Assembly (NCBI GenBank): GCA_012959995.1
Contig: DUCC01000002.1
Coordinates: 62,001 to 126,000 of the forward strand
Origin: Acidimicrobiia bacterium
GTDB taxonomy: Bacteria; Actinomycetota; Acidimicrobiia; Acidimicrobiales; MedAcidi-G1
Reading direction: 5' to 3'
Length of the DNA: 64,000 bases
The notes under the pieces were generated by a model. The model ran no database searches. It saw nothing but the letters and a program-made list of their open reading frames with translations, and had not been told where the DNA came from. Each line of letters opens with the position of its first letter. Position 1 is the stretch's first letter. Shown piece by piece: positions 10,141 to 17,715 of this stretch. Both the position numbers and the translations under genes were made by a program.

Positions 10141-11835
10141 TCATTGCGCTGCCTCTAAGATTCCGCCGCCAGTTATTACGTTATGTACCCGGTCAAAAAC
10201 AAAAGGCAGCACCGTTTCAAACACCCTTCGGGCAGCAACTTTGCAGGCTGCAGGTTGCCCAGCTAAAAAAAGTGAGATCTCCCGAGTGGCTGCTGGCGCT
10301 TCAGTAATTGCTTCGTGCGGCCTTAAACTGTCCACCAAAATAATGGCCGACCGCCCACCTTCTAAAACACTTTGGGCCGGCGGAACCATCAAATCTGTTG
10401 TCGCAGCCACGGAAAGCGCAGGGACTTCCGAGGGTATTTTTTGTGAATTTCCTCGGGCTAACCCCCACAGCACCGGCTCACCCAGTGCAGGAAGACCAAG
10501 AACCTCCCCCACCACATCGGTCTCAGGCAACAAAGAAAAAGCATCCCCAATCTGCGCCAAAGTGGACCCCCGGTGAGGAGTAGCCAAAGTAACCAACCGC
10601 ACGTTGGGAAGCGACCCTTGCTCTTGCAACCGGTTGAGGGCTGCTATGGCAACCAAGCCGCCCAGAGAATGGCCGTAAATTTCTATGGTGGCATCGGGCC
10701 GCAAGAGCGACACGTTAAAAATAAGCCCAGCCAACATTTCTCCGCTGCGCTGAACCGCTTGATTTGGGGCAGAGTTGTCGTGGGTAGTCACCAACAAAGG
10801 GTCGTCCCACGTCACCGCACCATCTAGTTCCGCTGCCGGGGCCCGGCCTCCGGCATAGGAAAAACGCACAATATCTGACGAGGCCAAACCAAGCGCTTCG
10901 GTATTCAACAACGATGGCGGGCCGCCAAATGATGTTTGGTTTAGGCCCGGGACCACGATGGCCACCCGCTCGCCGCTAGGCACGCCAACTTGAACGTCAG
11001 CGGGGGTGCAGTCAGCGGGGCCTTTGACCGCCACAAACAAATCGGCCCCAAAGTTTGTCCACGCAATAGCCGTTGATACAGGCTGTTTAATCATCCATTC
11101 ACCCAGCGAGGCGGTCATCGCCGCCGTACTTACCACCGCCTCAACCGTTCCCCCTGCTTGGTCCCCGACCCAGCCGGCGGCAGTTCCAGCGGCGTCCGCC
11201 ACCCGGCCAAAAAATGACCGCTCAGTACGGCGGCGCGCTTCTCGAGCCGCCGCATCAACTGACGAATCTACGTGGGGGGTAAGTTGCGCTCGCAACGCTG
11301 GTTGGCGACCCACCACAAGCGATGGGTCAAGGTAGCGGCCTTGGGTGTCCCTTACCCCAAAATGCAAACGCTCCGCTGCTTGGCCAAGGGTCGTTCCGGT
11401 GCGCACCGCCTGGCCTTCTGTGATCCGTAGGGAAGCAAGAAACGAATAACTGGTACGCAAGCCATCAGGGTGCAAAACGGTGACGTGCAGGCTGCCCCCC
11501 ACCTGGCCGGCAAAAATAACCTCTCCATCGGCGGCGGCGTGGACTTCTTCGCCGGAAATCGTGGCGTACTCCAGCCCCCGATTTCCGGGTAGCCACGGTC
11601 GTTCCGGCAACCGAAACCCATCGACCACCGGCCCCGAAACCGGTGGTGCGTATGTTCCTTCTTCAGGAAAAACAAACACCGGGGTCACGGTGGTCGTGGT
11701 AGTAGATACTGGCGGAGTGGAAGCCCCCGGGGGCCAAAGAAGCCCATCCATGGCCGATGCTGGAGAAACCAAGCCGGCCAAAAGCGCCCAGGTTAAAAAT
11801 ATCGTTGATGAAGCAAACAGAACAAAACGCTGCAT
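10141..11835 (-). CDS. Secreted alpha/beta hydrolase (lipase/esterase-like) fused to a degenerate M23 (LytM-like) domain
   Basis: A 564-residue exported protein. Residues 1-28 are a signal peptide ending in SPASA. A Pro/Thr linker follows (Thr tract 45-49). Residues 80-175 align with the M23 peptidase barrel (VHAAADGEVIFAGQVGGS, then RLHFGV), but the zinc/catalytic positions are replaced: the HxxxD site reads N85...E89, the YxHL histidine is F132, and the final HxH reads R156-L-H158. Residues 290-525 form an alpha/beta hydrolase with GHSLGG (S390), D481 and H507 as a likely triad, and ATPHRGS resembling GPI-inositol deacylase/lipase proteins. M23 proteins next to rpsB are conserved in Actinobacteria; the lipase fusion is not one I know. 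GGGAGG precedes the ATG. Confidence 0.8.
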   Translation of the reverse strand: MQRFVLFASSTIFLTWALLAGLVSPASAMDGLLWPPGASTPPVSTTTTTVTPVFVFPEEGTYAPPVSGPVVDGFRLPERPWLPGNRGLEYATISGEEVHAAADGEVIFAGQVGGSLHVTVLHPDGLRTSYSFLASLRITEGQAVRTGTTLGQAAERLHFGVRDTQGRYLDPSLVVGRQPALRAQLTPHVDSSVDAAAREARRRTERSFFGRVADAAGTAAGWVGDQAGGTVEAVVSTAAMTASLGEWMIKQPVSTAIAWTNFGADLFVAVKGPADCTPADVQVGVPSGERVAIVVPGLNQTSFGGPPSLLNTEALGLASSDIVRFSYAGGRAPAAELDGAVTWDDPLLVTTHDNSAPNQAVQRSGEMLAGLIFNVSLLRPDATIEIYGHSLGGLVAIAALNRLQEQGSLPNVRLVTLATPHRGSTLAQIGDAFSLLPETDVVGEVLGLPALGEPVLWGLARGNSQKIPSEVPALSVAATTDLMVPPAQSVLEGGRSAIILVDSLRPHEAITEAPAATREISLFLAGQPAACKVAARRVFETVLPFVFDRVHNVITGGGILEAAQ

Positions 11836-11880
11836 AGCGCCTCCCGGTTTTTAAAAGTAAAAGGGGAAGGAAAAGTGTTT

Positions 11881-13023
11881 TCATGTGGTGTTGGACATCC
11901 GTTCGTAGAAACCCCGCTGGGTGGTCACCCAACCGGACCGGACCAGAGCGCTTAACGCCGCAGAAAGATCCACCGGCGAAAGCCCACAACGATCAGCCAA
12001 AGTATTCAGCGAGACTGGTTCCCACCCCATGGCCTCAAGTACTTGTTGGTGTTGCGGGGGCAACAGAGCCCTGACCGGGGACGGCGCTGGTTCATTGACA
12101 AAGAGGTCTGCACCCTCAAGTTGTTCCAACAAGTCGCTCACTTGGCAAAGAGGAATCGCACCGTCAGCCAAAAGTCGGTTTGTGCCACTTGAAGCAGGGC
12201 TGCGAATCGGGCCGGGGACAGCAAACACCGGCCGCTGCCGTTCGATAGCCGCATCAACGGTGTAAAGCGAACCACCTTTTTCGTGCGACTCAACCACCAC
12301 TACGGCATCGGCCAGGCCAGCGATAATCCGGTTGCGAGCCGGAAAGCGCCACGGAGCGGGGGTAGTGCCTAATGGGCATTCTGAAACCAAGAGGCCACGC
12401 TCGGCAATTTGACGCCAGAGAGCACCATTAGTTTTTGGGTAAATCACGTCAAGCCCTGTAGCCACCACCGCCACCGGGGGTTGGCCCTCACCTTTGACGG
12501 CCATTGCGCCGGCGTGGGCCGCAGCATCAATACCTAACGCCAACCCAGAAACCACGCTAACTCCGGCGGTTGTCAGGGTCCTGCCCAACTCATAGGCAAC
12601 TTCGCTGCCGTAGCGAGTGCATCGGCGGGTGCCCACTATGGCCACTCGAGGGGCAGGGGCCAAAGCCTGAAAGTCGCCCTGAGCAAAGAGCACCAACGGC
12701 GGGTCGGGGTCGTCACGCAAGCAACTGGGATACTCCGAATGCTCTCGGCCCATCACCTGAACCCCTTGCTTAACCAGTTGTGACCACAATTCAGAAACAG
12801 AAAGTTGACCAGCCGCCTTAGCCCATGCCGCAGTGAGAGTGAGCAAGCGCCCCCCGACCACTGCTTCTACCTCGGGCAATGGCTTTCCTTGTAGGCAGGC
12901 CCGCCAGGCTTGTTCTGGTTGCCGGTCGGAGAGCAGCGCTCGCAAACGCGCCGGCCCCATATCGGGCAGGCTGCTTAAGGCGTTGAGCCAAGCTTCGGCG
13001 GGGAGCGGGCTATCCGACGGCAT
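11881..13023 (-). CDS. dprA: DNA-processing protein DprA
   Basis: DprA binds incoming single-stranded DNA and loads RecA during transformation. The 380-residue protein has an N-terminal helical (SAM-like) region, the Rossmann core from about residue 125 (VAIVGTRRCTRYG, then VVSGLALGIDAAAHAGAM and FPARNRIIAGLADAVVVVE, all family hallmarks), and a C-terminal winged-helix DML1-like domain (about 320-375). The start codon ATG at 13023 lies inside comM with a 14-base overlap. DprA and ComM adjacent is the usual actinobacterial arrangement and suggests retained competence functions. Confidence 0.95.
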   Translation of the reverse strand: MPSDSPLPAEAWLNALSSLPDMGPARLRALLSDRQPEQAWRACLQGKPLPEVEAVVGGRLLTLTAAWAKAAGQLSVSELWSQLVKQGVQVMGREHSEYPSCLRDDPDPPLVLFAQGDFQALAPAPRVAIVGTRRCTRYGSEVAYELGRTLTTAGVSVVSGLALGIDAAAHAGAMAVKGEGQPPVAVVATGLDVIYPKTNGALWRQIAERGLLVSECPLGTTPAPWRFPARNRIIAGLADAVVVVESHEKGGSLYTVDAAIERQRPVFAVPGPIRSPASSGTNRLLADGAIPLCQVSDLLEQLEGADLFVNEPAPSPVRALLPPQHQQVLEAMGWEPVSLNTLADRCGLSPVDLSAALSALVRSGWVTTQRGFYERMSNTT

Positions 13024-14527
13024 GGCCCACCGGATGAAACGGGTCGATGCGCAGGCTTAACGCAGTATCAATAAGGTCAGCGGTCAATGGGCCGTGGTGT
13101 CCGCTGAGGTCGCCGATGGTTAAGGCAACCTTGCGAACCCGGTGAAGACCTCGGGCACTTAAGGTGCCGGCGTAAAGCGCCGCTTTAAGCAACTGAGTTG
13201 CTTCTTCGGTTAGAGATGCCGCTTGTTCAACCATGGCCGGAGACAACTCGGCGTTAGCCACCACCCCACGTTCTTCGGCTCGGCGGCGAGCCGAGGTCAC
13301 CCGTTCGGCTACTTGTTCAGAGCTTTCGCCGGGGTCACCACTCAAGAGATCCAACGGGTTGGGTCGTTGTACGTCTACGCGCAGATCAAAACGGTCAAGC
13401 AAAGGGCCAGAAACACGACGGGCATAGCGCGCCCGAGTGGATTCCGGACAACGGCACCCACCTGGTGCCCCCGAGCCACCACAGGGGCAGGGGTTCATGG
13501 CGGCCACCAACAACACCTGGGCCGGAAACTCTGCGCTGCCAAAGGCTCTACTCACTCGAACCGTGCCGTCTTCTAGCGGTTGGCGAAGGGTGTCGAGCAC
13601 GCTGGGCGCAAACTCCCCCAACTCGTCAAGAAACAACACCCCACCGTGCGCCAAGCTGACCTCTCCGGGGCGCATAACCATGCTGCCGCCGCCGACCAAA
13701 GCGGCCGCCGATGCCCCGTGGTGGGGAGCCCGCCAAGGAGGCCGGCGCAATAAACCGCTACTGGGAAGAGGCTCTCCGGCCGCCGAACGAATACGTGACG
13801 AAGCAAGAGCTACTGCTTGGGTGAGGTCGGGCAACAAGCCCGGCAAGCGACGAGCCAACATGCTTTTGCCCGCTCCGGGTGGGCCGATCAACAAGAGGTG
13901 GTGGGCCCCCGCAGCGGCTACCTCAAGAGCAAATCGGGCCATTCGTTGCCCTCGCACTTCTGCAAGGTCAGGGTCGTCTTCTAAACTTTCTTCTTCGGGG
14001 ATTGACGCCACTGCTGGCCACGGCTCATCGCCTCGAAGAGCACGAACCAAACTTCGTAAATCGGGGACGCAATATAAAGTTTCGGGGCCCACCACCGTGG
14101 CTTCCGCTTGGTTCCCTAAGGCCACCACTACGCCCGGTTCCTCAATAGCGTCTACCAGAGGCAGCGCCCCGGCTACTGGGCGGAGCGAACCGTCGAGACC
14201 CAGTTCGCCTAAAAAAGCTAAGCCTGCGACAAGTTCTGGTTCGATCTCGCCGCAGGCCACGAGCAAACCCACGGCCATGGCGAGGTCAAGCACCGCCCCG
14301 GCTTTAGGCACCCCGGTAGGAGCCAGGTTGATAGTTATGCGTTGGTTGGGCCACGCCAAGCCACTGGATTCCAGTGCGGCACGTACTCGGTCTCGTGCTT
14401 CACGACAAGAAGTGTCGGGCAAACCCACCACGTTAAAAGCAGGGAGCCCGTTAGCGACGTGAACCTCAACGGTTACGGGGTGGCCACGTACCCCTAAAAG
14501 AGTGGCTGAAGAAATAGCGGCAAGCAC
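13010..14527 (-). CDS. comM: ComM/YifB family AAA+ helicase (Mg-chelatase-like)
   Basis: ComM is a hexameric AAA+ helicase that promotes branch migration during natural transformation. The 505-residue protein has the N-terminal Lon-protease-like domain (VEVHVANGLPAFNVVGLPDTS), the Walker A GPPGAGKSMLA (about residue 217), Walker B LFLDELGEF and the AMNPCPCG(G) segment that carries the family zinc-ribbon-like cysteines (CPCGGSGAPGGCRC). The start is GTG with GGGAG four bases upstream. It is followed by dprA with overlapping ends. Confidence 0.95.
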   Translation of the reverse strand: MLAAISSATLLGVRGHPVTVEVHVANGLPAFNVVGLPDTSCREARDRVRAALESSGLAWPNQRITINLAPTGVPKAGAVLDLAMAVGLLVACGEIEPELVAGLAFLGELGLDGSLRPVAGALPLVDAIEEPGVVVALGNQAEATVVGPETLYCVPDLRSLVRALRGDEPWPAVASIPEEESLEDDPDLAEVRGQRMARFALEVAAAGAHHLLLIGPPGAGKSMLARRLPGLLPDLTQAVALASSRIRSAAGEPLPSSGLLRRPPWRAPHHGASAAALVGGGSMVMRPGEVSLAHGGVLFLDELGEFAPSVLDTLRQPLEDGTVRVSRAFGSAEFPAQVLLVAAMNPCPCGGSGAPGGCRCPESTRARYARRVSGPLLDRFDLRVDVQRPNPLDLLSGDPGESSEQVAERVTSARRRAEERGVVANAELSPAMVEQAASLTEEATQLLKAALYAGTLSARGLHRVRKVALTIGDLSGHHGPLTADLIDTALSLRIDPFHPVGHAVG

Positions 14528-14656
14528 GATGCTCCCAAATGTTTTTTAACCAAAAAATGATTAAAGCTGTGGGAGGAGCCATTTGCCGCCGACTCCGAAC
14601 GCACCTCCGACACTAGACCCCAAGTGAGACAGTCCCACCCAATTCACCGTTTTCTC

Positions 14657-14998
14657 TTAAAGAACCTCACGGATGTAACGCACCACCGCTTCAATTTCTT
14701 CTGCAGAAAAACGGCCGCCAAACGAAGGCATACCGTCTCGGCCGTCGCTCACTACCTGCATTTGGTCAGCAATTTCGGGGTAGCGGTTTTCGCTTTCCTT
14801 AAGTGCTGGGCCGCGACCACCACCGCCGTCCGCCCCATGACAAGTCACGCAAGCATTCCCCCAGATTTGCCGGCCTTTTTCTAAGAACGAGTCGGCTCCT
14901 TCGGGCACTACAGGCGTTTTAAGAGAACAAGCACTTGCCGACAAAACCAAACCAAGAAAAAGTGCGGCCAGTTTTTTCAGAGTACGGGTGGATCTCAT
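14657..14998 (-). CDS. Class I c-type cytochrome, probable lipoprotein
   Basis: A small haem c protein of about 113 residues. From MRSTRTLKKL there is a signal peptide with a weak lipobox ending at SASAC. A CVTCH haem-attachment motif (CxxCH) lies in the middle, and GMPSFGG provides the likely axial methionine near the C-terminus. It is probably anchored outside the membrane and passes electrons between respiratory complexes. An in-frame ATG at 15049 would add 17 residues before the signal peptide and is unlikely. No Shine-Dalgarno is visible; a TATCGT hexamer lies 9 bases before the ATG (6 before an adjacent TTG), fitting a leaderless start. It is divergent from the small gene at 15023, with only 24 bases between starts. 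The 129 bases separating it from comM show AT-rich runs but nothing I can name. Confidence 0.85.
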   Translation of the reverse strand: MRSTRTLKKLAALFLGLVLSASACSLKTPVVPEGADSFLEKGRQIWGNACVTCHGADGGGGRGPALKESENRYPEIADQMQVVSDGRDGMPSFGGRFSAEEIEAVVRYIREVL

Positions 14999-15009
14999 CA
15001 AGAACTGAC

Positions 15010-15015
15010 GATACT
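15010..15015 (+). promoter_or_regulatory. Overlapping divergent -10 elements
   Basis: GATACT on the plus strand is 7 bases before the ATG at 15023. The overlapping minus-strand TATCGT (15008-15013) is 9 bases before the cytochrome ATG. Both genes appear to share this 24-base space as a divergent leaderless promoter. Confidence 0.3.
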
Positions 15016-15022
15016 GGCACTT

Positions 15023-15133
15023 ATGGGATTCAACCCGAACCGTCCACATCGATCTCGACCCAGCGACTTACTTTTTGTAACGGCCTCGGTGGCCGCTGCT
15101 TTAGTTTTGTTGATCTGGGTCTTTTTTGGGTAG
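15023..15133 (+). CDS. 36-residue single-pass membrane protein
   Basis: A short open frame starting ATG GGA TTC and ending TAG. It encodes a positively charged N-terminus (MGFNPNRPHRSRPSD) followed by about 20 hydrophobic residues (LLFVTASVAAALVLLIWVFF), a textbook single transmembrane helix with the N-terminus probably inside. The next gene starts 5 bases after the stop, so the two are probably cotranscribed. The coherent charge/hydrophobic pattern and the tight spacing support a real gene. The function is unknown; small membrane proteins of this shape often sit beside a larger complex, and the divergent neighbour is a cytochrome c. Confidence 0.6.
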   Translation: MGFNPNRPHRSRPSDLLFVTASVAAALVLLIWVFFG

Positions 15134-15138
15134 CCGAT

Positions 15139-15339
15139 ATGGAAAACCCAGAAATTCTTGGCGAGTTAGAGGTTCGCTTTATTCAGCCTTACCAAGCCAC
15201 CAAGGAATACCTTTGCCCCGGATGTCATCGTGAAATCCCGCCTGGGTTAGGCCACCTGGTGGTGGTCCCGGTAAAAGCCACCGACCTTCGACGCCACTGG
15301 CACCGTGGGTGTTGGGAACGCAGACGCCCGGGACGCTAG
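15139..15339 (+). CDS. Small zinc-binding-type conserved protein (CPGC...H...CW)
   Basis: A 66-residue protein starting MENPEILGELEVRF. It contains CPGCHREIPPG, then GHLVVVPVK and RRHWHRGCW, so two cysteines plus a later His/Cys set could hold one zinc ion. Similar short proteins with a CPGC...HxxW pattern, sometimes mislabelled ATP/GTP-binding protein, are familiar near yraN in Actinobacteria. The longer open frame from 14935 runs over the cytochrome start region and is not credible upstream of 15139. Its stop overlaps the convergent yraN stop at the palindrome CTAG. The function is unknown. Confidence 0.75.
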   Translation: MENPEILGELEVRFIQPYQATKEYLCPGCHREIPPGLGHLVVVPVKATDLRRHWHRGCWERRRPGR

Positions 15340-15722
15340 AACGCTCCTTCAATCCTTTCGAGGTGCCCGGGAAAAATAGCTACCACGTCAAAGCGCATGT
15401 TCCCCTTTGCCCAGCGGCGTCCTGGTCCTTGCCGCCACACCATTGCTGCATGACGCAACCGGCGTTGTCGTTGTGCCCCTACCGCTTCCGCTGGATGACC
15501 AAAGCGAAGCGAGCGGCGAGTTTTGACCTCGCAAAAAACTACCAGACTGCCTTTGACGAGAATAAGGTCGATTTCCCCTTCGGGGCAGCGCCAGTTTCGC
15601 CCTAAGGTACGGAACCCTTCGCTTCGGTAGAAACGTTCGGCCCGATTTTCACCCCATTTGCCTAAGGCAAGGTGGGGCGCCGTGGATTCAACTTTTCTTT
15701 TTACAGATTTTTGGTCGGCCAT
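15336..15722 (-). CDS. yraN: UPF0102 family protein YraN (endonuclease-like fold)
   Basis: A 128-residue protein of the YraN family, related in fold to Holliday-junction resolvases and restriction endonucleases. It has the family motifs LGKWGENRAERF, WRCPEGEIDLI (the E...D catalytic-like pair) and VVFCEVKTRRSLRFG (the ExK motif). Its cellular role is not established. It lies between rplS and the dprA/comM region, the same place as Rv2898c in M. tuberculosis. The signal peptidase (lepB) and rnhB genes usually found between rplS and yraN in mycobacteria are absent here. Confidence 0.9.
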   Translation of the reverse strand: MADQKSVKRKVESTAPHLALGKWGENRAERFYRSEGFRTLGRNWRCPEGEIDLILVKGSLVVFCEVKTRRSLRFGHPAEAVGAQRQRRLRHAAMVWRQGPGRRWAKGNMRFDVVAIFPGHLERIEGAF

Positions 15723-15781
15723 AGGCCTGACCTTAAAGAGTGGGTGTGACAGTCCGGTAAAAGAGGACGGTCACCGCAGCA

Positions 15782-16129
15782 CTACCAGTCGCGCTTTTCC
15801 TTAACCTTGGCCCGTTTACCAATGCGGTCACGCAAGTAGTAAAGCTTGGCTCGGCGAACATCGCCGTGAGCCAGCACTTCGATTTTTTCCAAAACTGGAG
15901 AATGCACAGGGAAGGTGCGCTCTACACCCACGCTGAAGCTGAGCTTGCGGACGGTGAAGGTTTCGCGAATACCGCTGCCTTGGCGACGGATGACCACGCC
16001 TTCAAACATCTGAATACGTTGGCGGTTACCTTCGGTTACCCGGACGTGGACTTTGACGGTGTCCCCAGGGGAAAAGACGGGGATGTCGTCACGGAGGTTT
16101 TGTTGATCAACCAGATCGGTGGGCTGCAT
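15782..16129 (-). CDS. rplS: 50S ribosomal protein L19
   Basis: L19 lies at the 30S-50S interface. The 115-residue protein carries the whole family pattern: [43 protein letters not shown], and the basic C-terminus [22 protein letters not shown]. It follows trmD after a 71-base gap that holds a hairpin, part of the common rpsP-rimM-trmD-rplS cluster. Confidence 0.97.
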   Translation of the reverse strand: MQPTDLVDQQNLRDDIPVFSPGDTVKVHVRVTEGNRQRIQMFEGVVIRRQGSGIRETFTVRKLSFSVGVERTFPVHSPVLEKIEVLAHGDVRRAKLYYLRDRIGKRAKVKEKRDW

Positions 16130-16153
16130 GTTCGTTCCTTGAAAAGAAGAAAA

Positions 16154-16168
16154 GGCCGCTCTTCGGCC
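16154..16168 (-). terminator. Weak terminator or attenuator between trmD and rplS
   Basis: GGCCG and CGGCC form a 5-bp stem with a 5-base loop. On the minus strand it is followed by TTTTCTTCTTTTC. This could reduce read-through from trmD or uncouple L19 expression; the stem is short. Confidence 0.4.
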
Positions 16169-16200
16169 GACTCAGAAGTGTAGAGGAAGCGAGGGCATTT

Positions 16201-16944
16201 TCACCCCTCTTGATCTTCTTGAGAGGAAAACTCCTCAAGAAGTTTTTTTTCTTCATCGTTGAGGCCGCCGCGATCGGCTATGAGATCCGGACGAAGTTTC
16301 AGAGTCCGCCCCAAGGCCTGAGCCTTACGCCAGCGGGCCACTCGGCCGTGATCCCCCGAACGCAGCACCTCGGGCACCATCAGGCCTCGAAAATCGGCAG
16401 GTCGCGTGTAGTGCGGATATTCCAATAATCCGGTACTAAATGATTCGTCTTGCGAAGACTCAACGTTTCCTAAAACGCCCGGTCGCAGTCGAGCCACCGC
16501 TTCAATCACGGCTAAGGCGGCCAGTTCCCCGCCCGCAAGCACGTAGTCGCCGAGAGAGATCTCGTCATCGCAGAGTTCGGTACGGATACGTTCGTCTACT
16601 CCTTCGTAGCGGCCACAAAGTAACGAAAAGCCGTCGAGGGCGGCCAACTCTTCGGCCACCGATTGGTTAAAGGTGCGTCCCCCTGGCCCTAACAGGATCA
16701 ACGGACGAGGTGGGTCGGCTTGTTCAACGGCCGCAAAGACTGGTTCGGGCATCATGACCATGCCTGCACCGCCCCCGAAAGGACTGTCGTCTACGGTGCG
16801 ATGTGGGTCTTTCGCCTCTGCTCTCAAGTCCCGAGAAGTTACGTTAAGTAACTCTGCTTCGGTGGCTCTACCCAAAATACTTTGGCCAACGTATTGGTCA
16901 ATCATTTGAGGAAAGAGGGTAAAAACTTCAACCTGGAGAATCAT
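16201..16944 (-). CDS. trmD: tRNA (guanine-N1)-methyltransferase TrmD
   Basis: TrmD methylates G37 of tRNAs with S-adenosylmethionine, preventing frameshifting. The 247-residue protein has the SPOUT-family knot: GPGGRTFNQ, LLCGRYEGVDERI and ISLGDYVLAGGELAALAVIEA, plus the substrate loop SPFGGGAGMVM near residue 55. The C-terminal domain contains LLEYPHYTRP and HGRVARWRK, all typical. Its ATG overlaps the rimM stop by ATGA. Confidence 0.97.
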   Translation of the reverse strand: MILQVEVFTLFPQMIDQYVGQSILGRATEAELLNVTSRDLRAEAKDPHRTVDDSPFGGGAGMVMMPEPVFAAVEQADPPRPLILLGPGGRTFNQSVAEELAALDGFSLLCGRYEGVDERIRTELCDDEISLGDYVLAGGELAALAVIEAVARLRPGVLGNVESSQDESFSTGLLEYPHYTRPADFRGLMVPEVLRSGDHGRVARWRKAQALGRTLKLRPDLIADRGGLNDEEKKLLEEFSSQEDQEG

Positions 16945-17459
16945 TGGTCTTCTTCTACGTCTTCTAACAAGCCGTCAGGGATGGTTACCTCAATGCGAGC
17001 GTTGGGGTCGACCCGGCCCGCAAAAACTACCGGGATTAACCCTCCGTTAGCGAGTTCTAAAAGGTCGCTCGCTGGGTTGGCTAACACCCCAACCACCGGG
17101 CCGTGATTTTTTCCGTGTTGGTCTACGACTTCTGCGCCGATGATTTCATGGATCCACAAGGTGTCGTCATCGGGGTCATCAATGGGTGGGGCAGAAAGAA
17201 CTTTGCTGTGCAACGCATCAGCGTCTTCGCGGCTTGCTACGTCTACAAAGCGAACCAGGTAGCGGTGCTGGTGGGGGCGACTGGCCGCCACCGTCAGTTG
17301 CCTTTGGGGGGTAAAAAGAACGGATCCTGGGTTGAGGCGTTCAGGACGGTCAGAAACTAGGGTGACCACCACCTCGCCGGTTAGACCGTGAGGCCGGTCG
17401 ATGCGCCCGACTTCTAAAAAGTTTGACCTCTCAGGTTTCCCTGATGCCAGGTCAGCCAT
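16941..17459 (-). CDS. rimM: 16S rRNA-processing protein RimM
   Basis: RimM assists 30S head assembly by binding S19. From MADLASGKPERSNFLEVGRIDRPHGLTGEV the protein has the N-terminal beta barrel with the GxHGxxG signature (RPHGLTGEV) and the C-terminal PRC-barrel (LWIHEIIGAEVVD, then GLIPVVFAG). I use the ATG at 17459 (172 residues), 8 bases after the khpA stop. A longer frame adds 22 low-complexity Ser/Thr residues overlapping khpA and is unlikely. It overlaps trmD by 4 bases. Confidence 0.94.
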   Translation of the reverse strand: MADLASGKPERSNFLEVGRIDRPHGLTGEVVVTLVSDRPERLNPGSVLFTPQRQLTVAASRPHQHRYLVRFVDVASREDADALHSKVLSAPPIDDPDDDTLWIHEIIGAEVVDQHGKNHGPVVGVLANPASDLLELANGGLIPVVFAGRVDPNARIEVTIPDGLLEDVEEDQ

Positions 17460-17466
17460 GGTTTTT

Positions 17467-17715
17467 TCAGTCGACGAAGTCGACGTCGATCTCAGTCTCG
17501 TCGTGGATGGCGGCTGCTCGAACAATGGTGCGAATAGCGTTGGCTACTCGGCCACGTTTGCCGATCACTCGACCCATGTCGCCATCGGCCACGGTTACCG
17601 AGAAGGTACACCGTTCTTCGCCGCTGGTTTCGATCTGAACATCATCGGGGCTTTCAACAATTGCTTTAATGAGGTATTCCAAAACGCCTTCTGCGGTTTG
17701 CGCTTCAGCACTCAT
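17467..17715 (-). CDS. khpA: KH-domain RNA-binding protein KhpA (YlqC)
   Basis: An 82-residue single-KH protein with the GxxG loop GRVIGKRGRVANAI. KhpA proteins bind structured RNAs and, with KhpB, affect cell division and elongation in Gram-positive bacteria. It occupies the standard position between rpsP and rimM. The ATG overlaps the rpsP stop by one base (TAATG), so the two are coupled. Confidence 0.93.
   Translation of the reverse strand: MSAEAQTAEGVLEYLIKAIVESPDDVQIETSGEERCTFSVTVADGDMGRVIGKRGRVANAIRTIVRAAAIHDETEIDVDFVD

Noticed and set aside
13437-14462. 341-residue plus-strand open frame
   Set aside because: It lies entirely opposite comM, and its product has no recognisable motifs.
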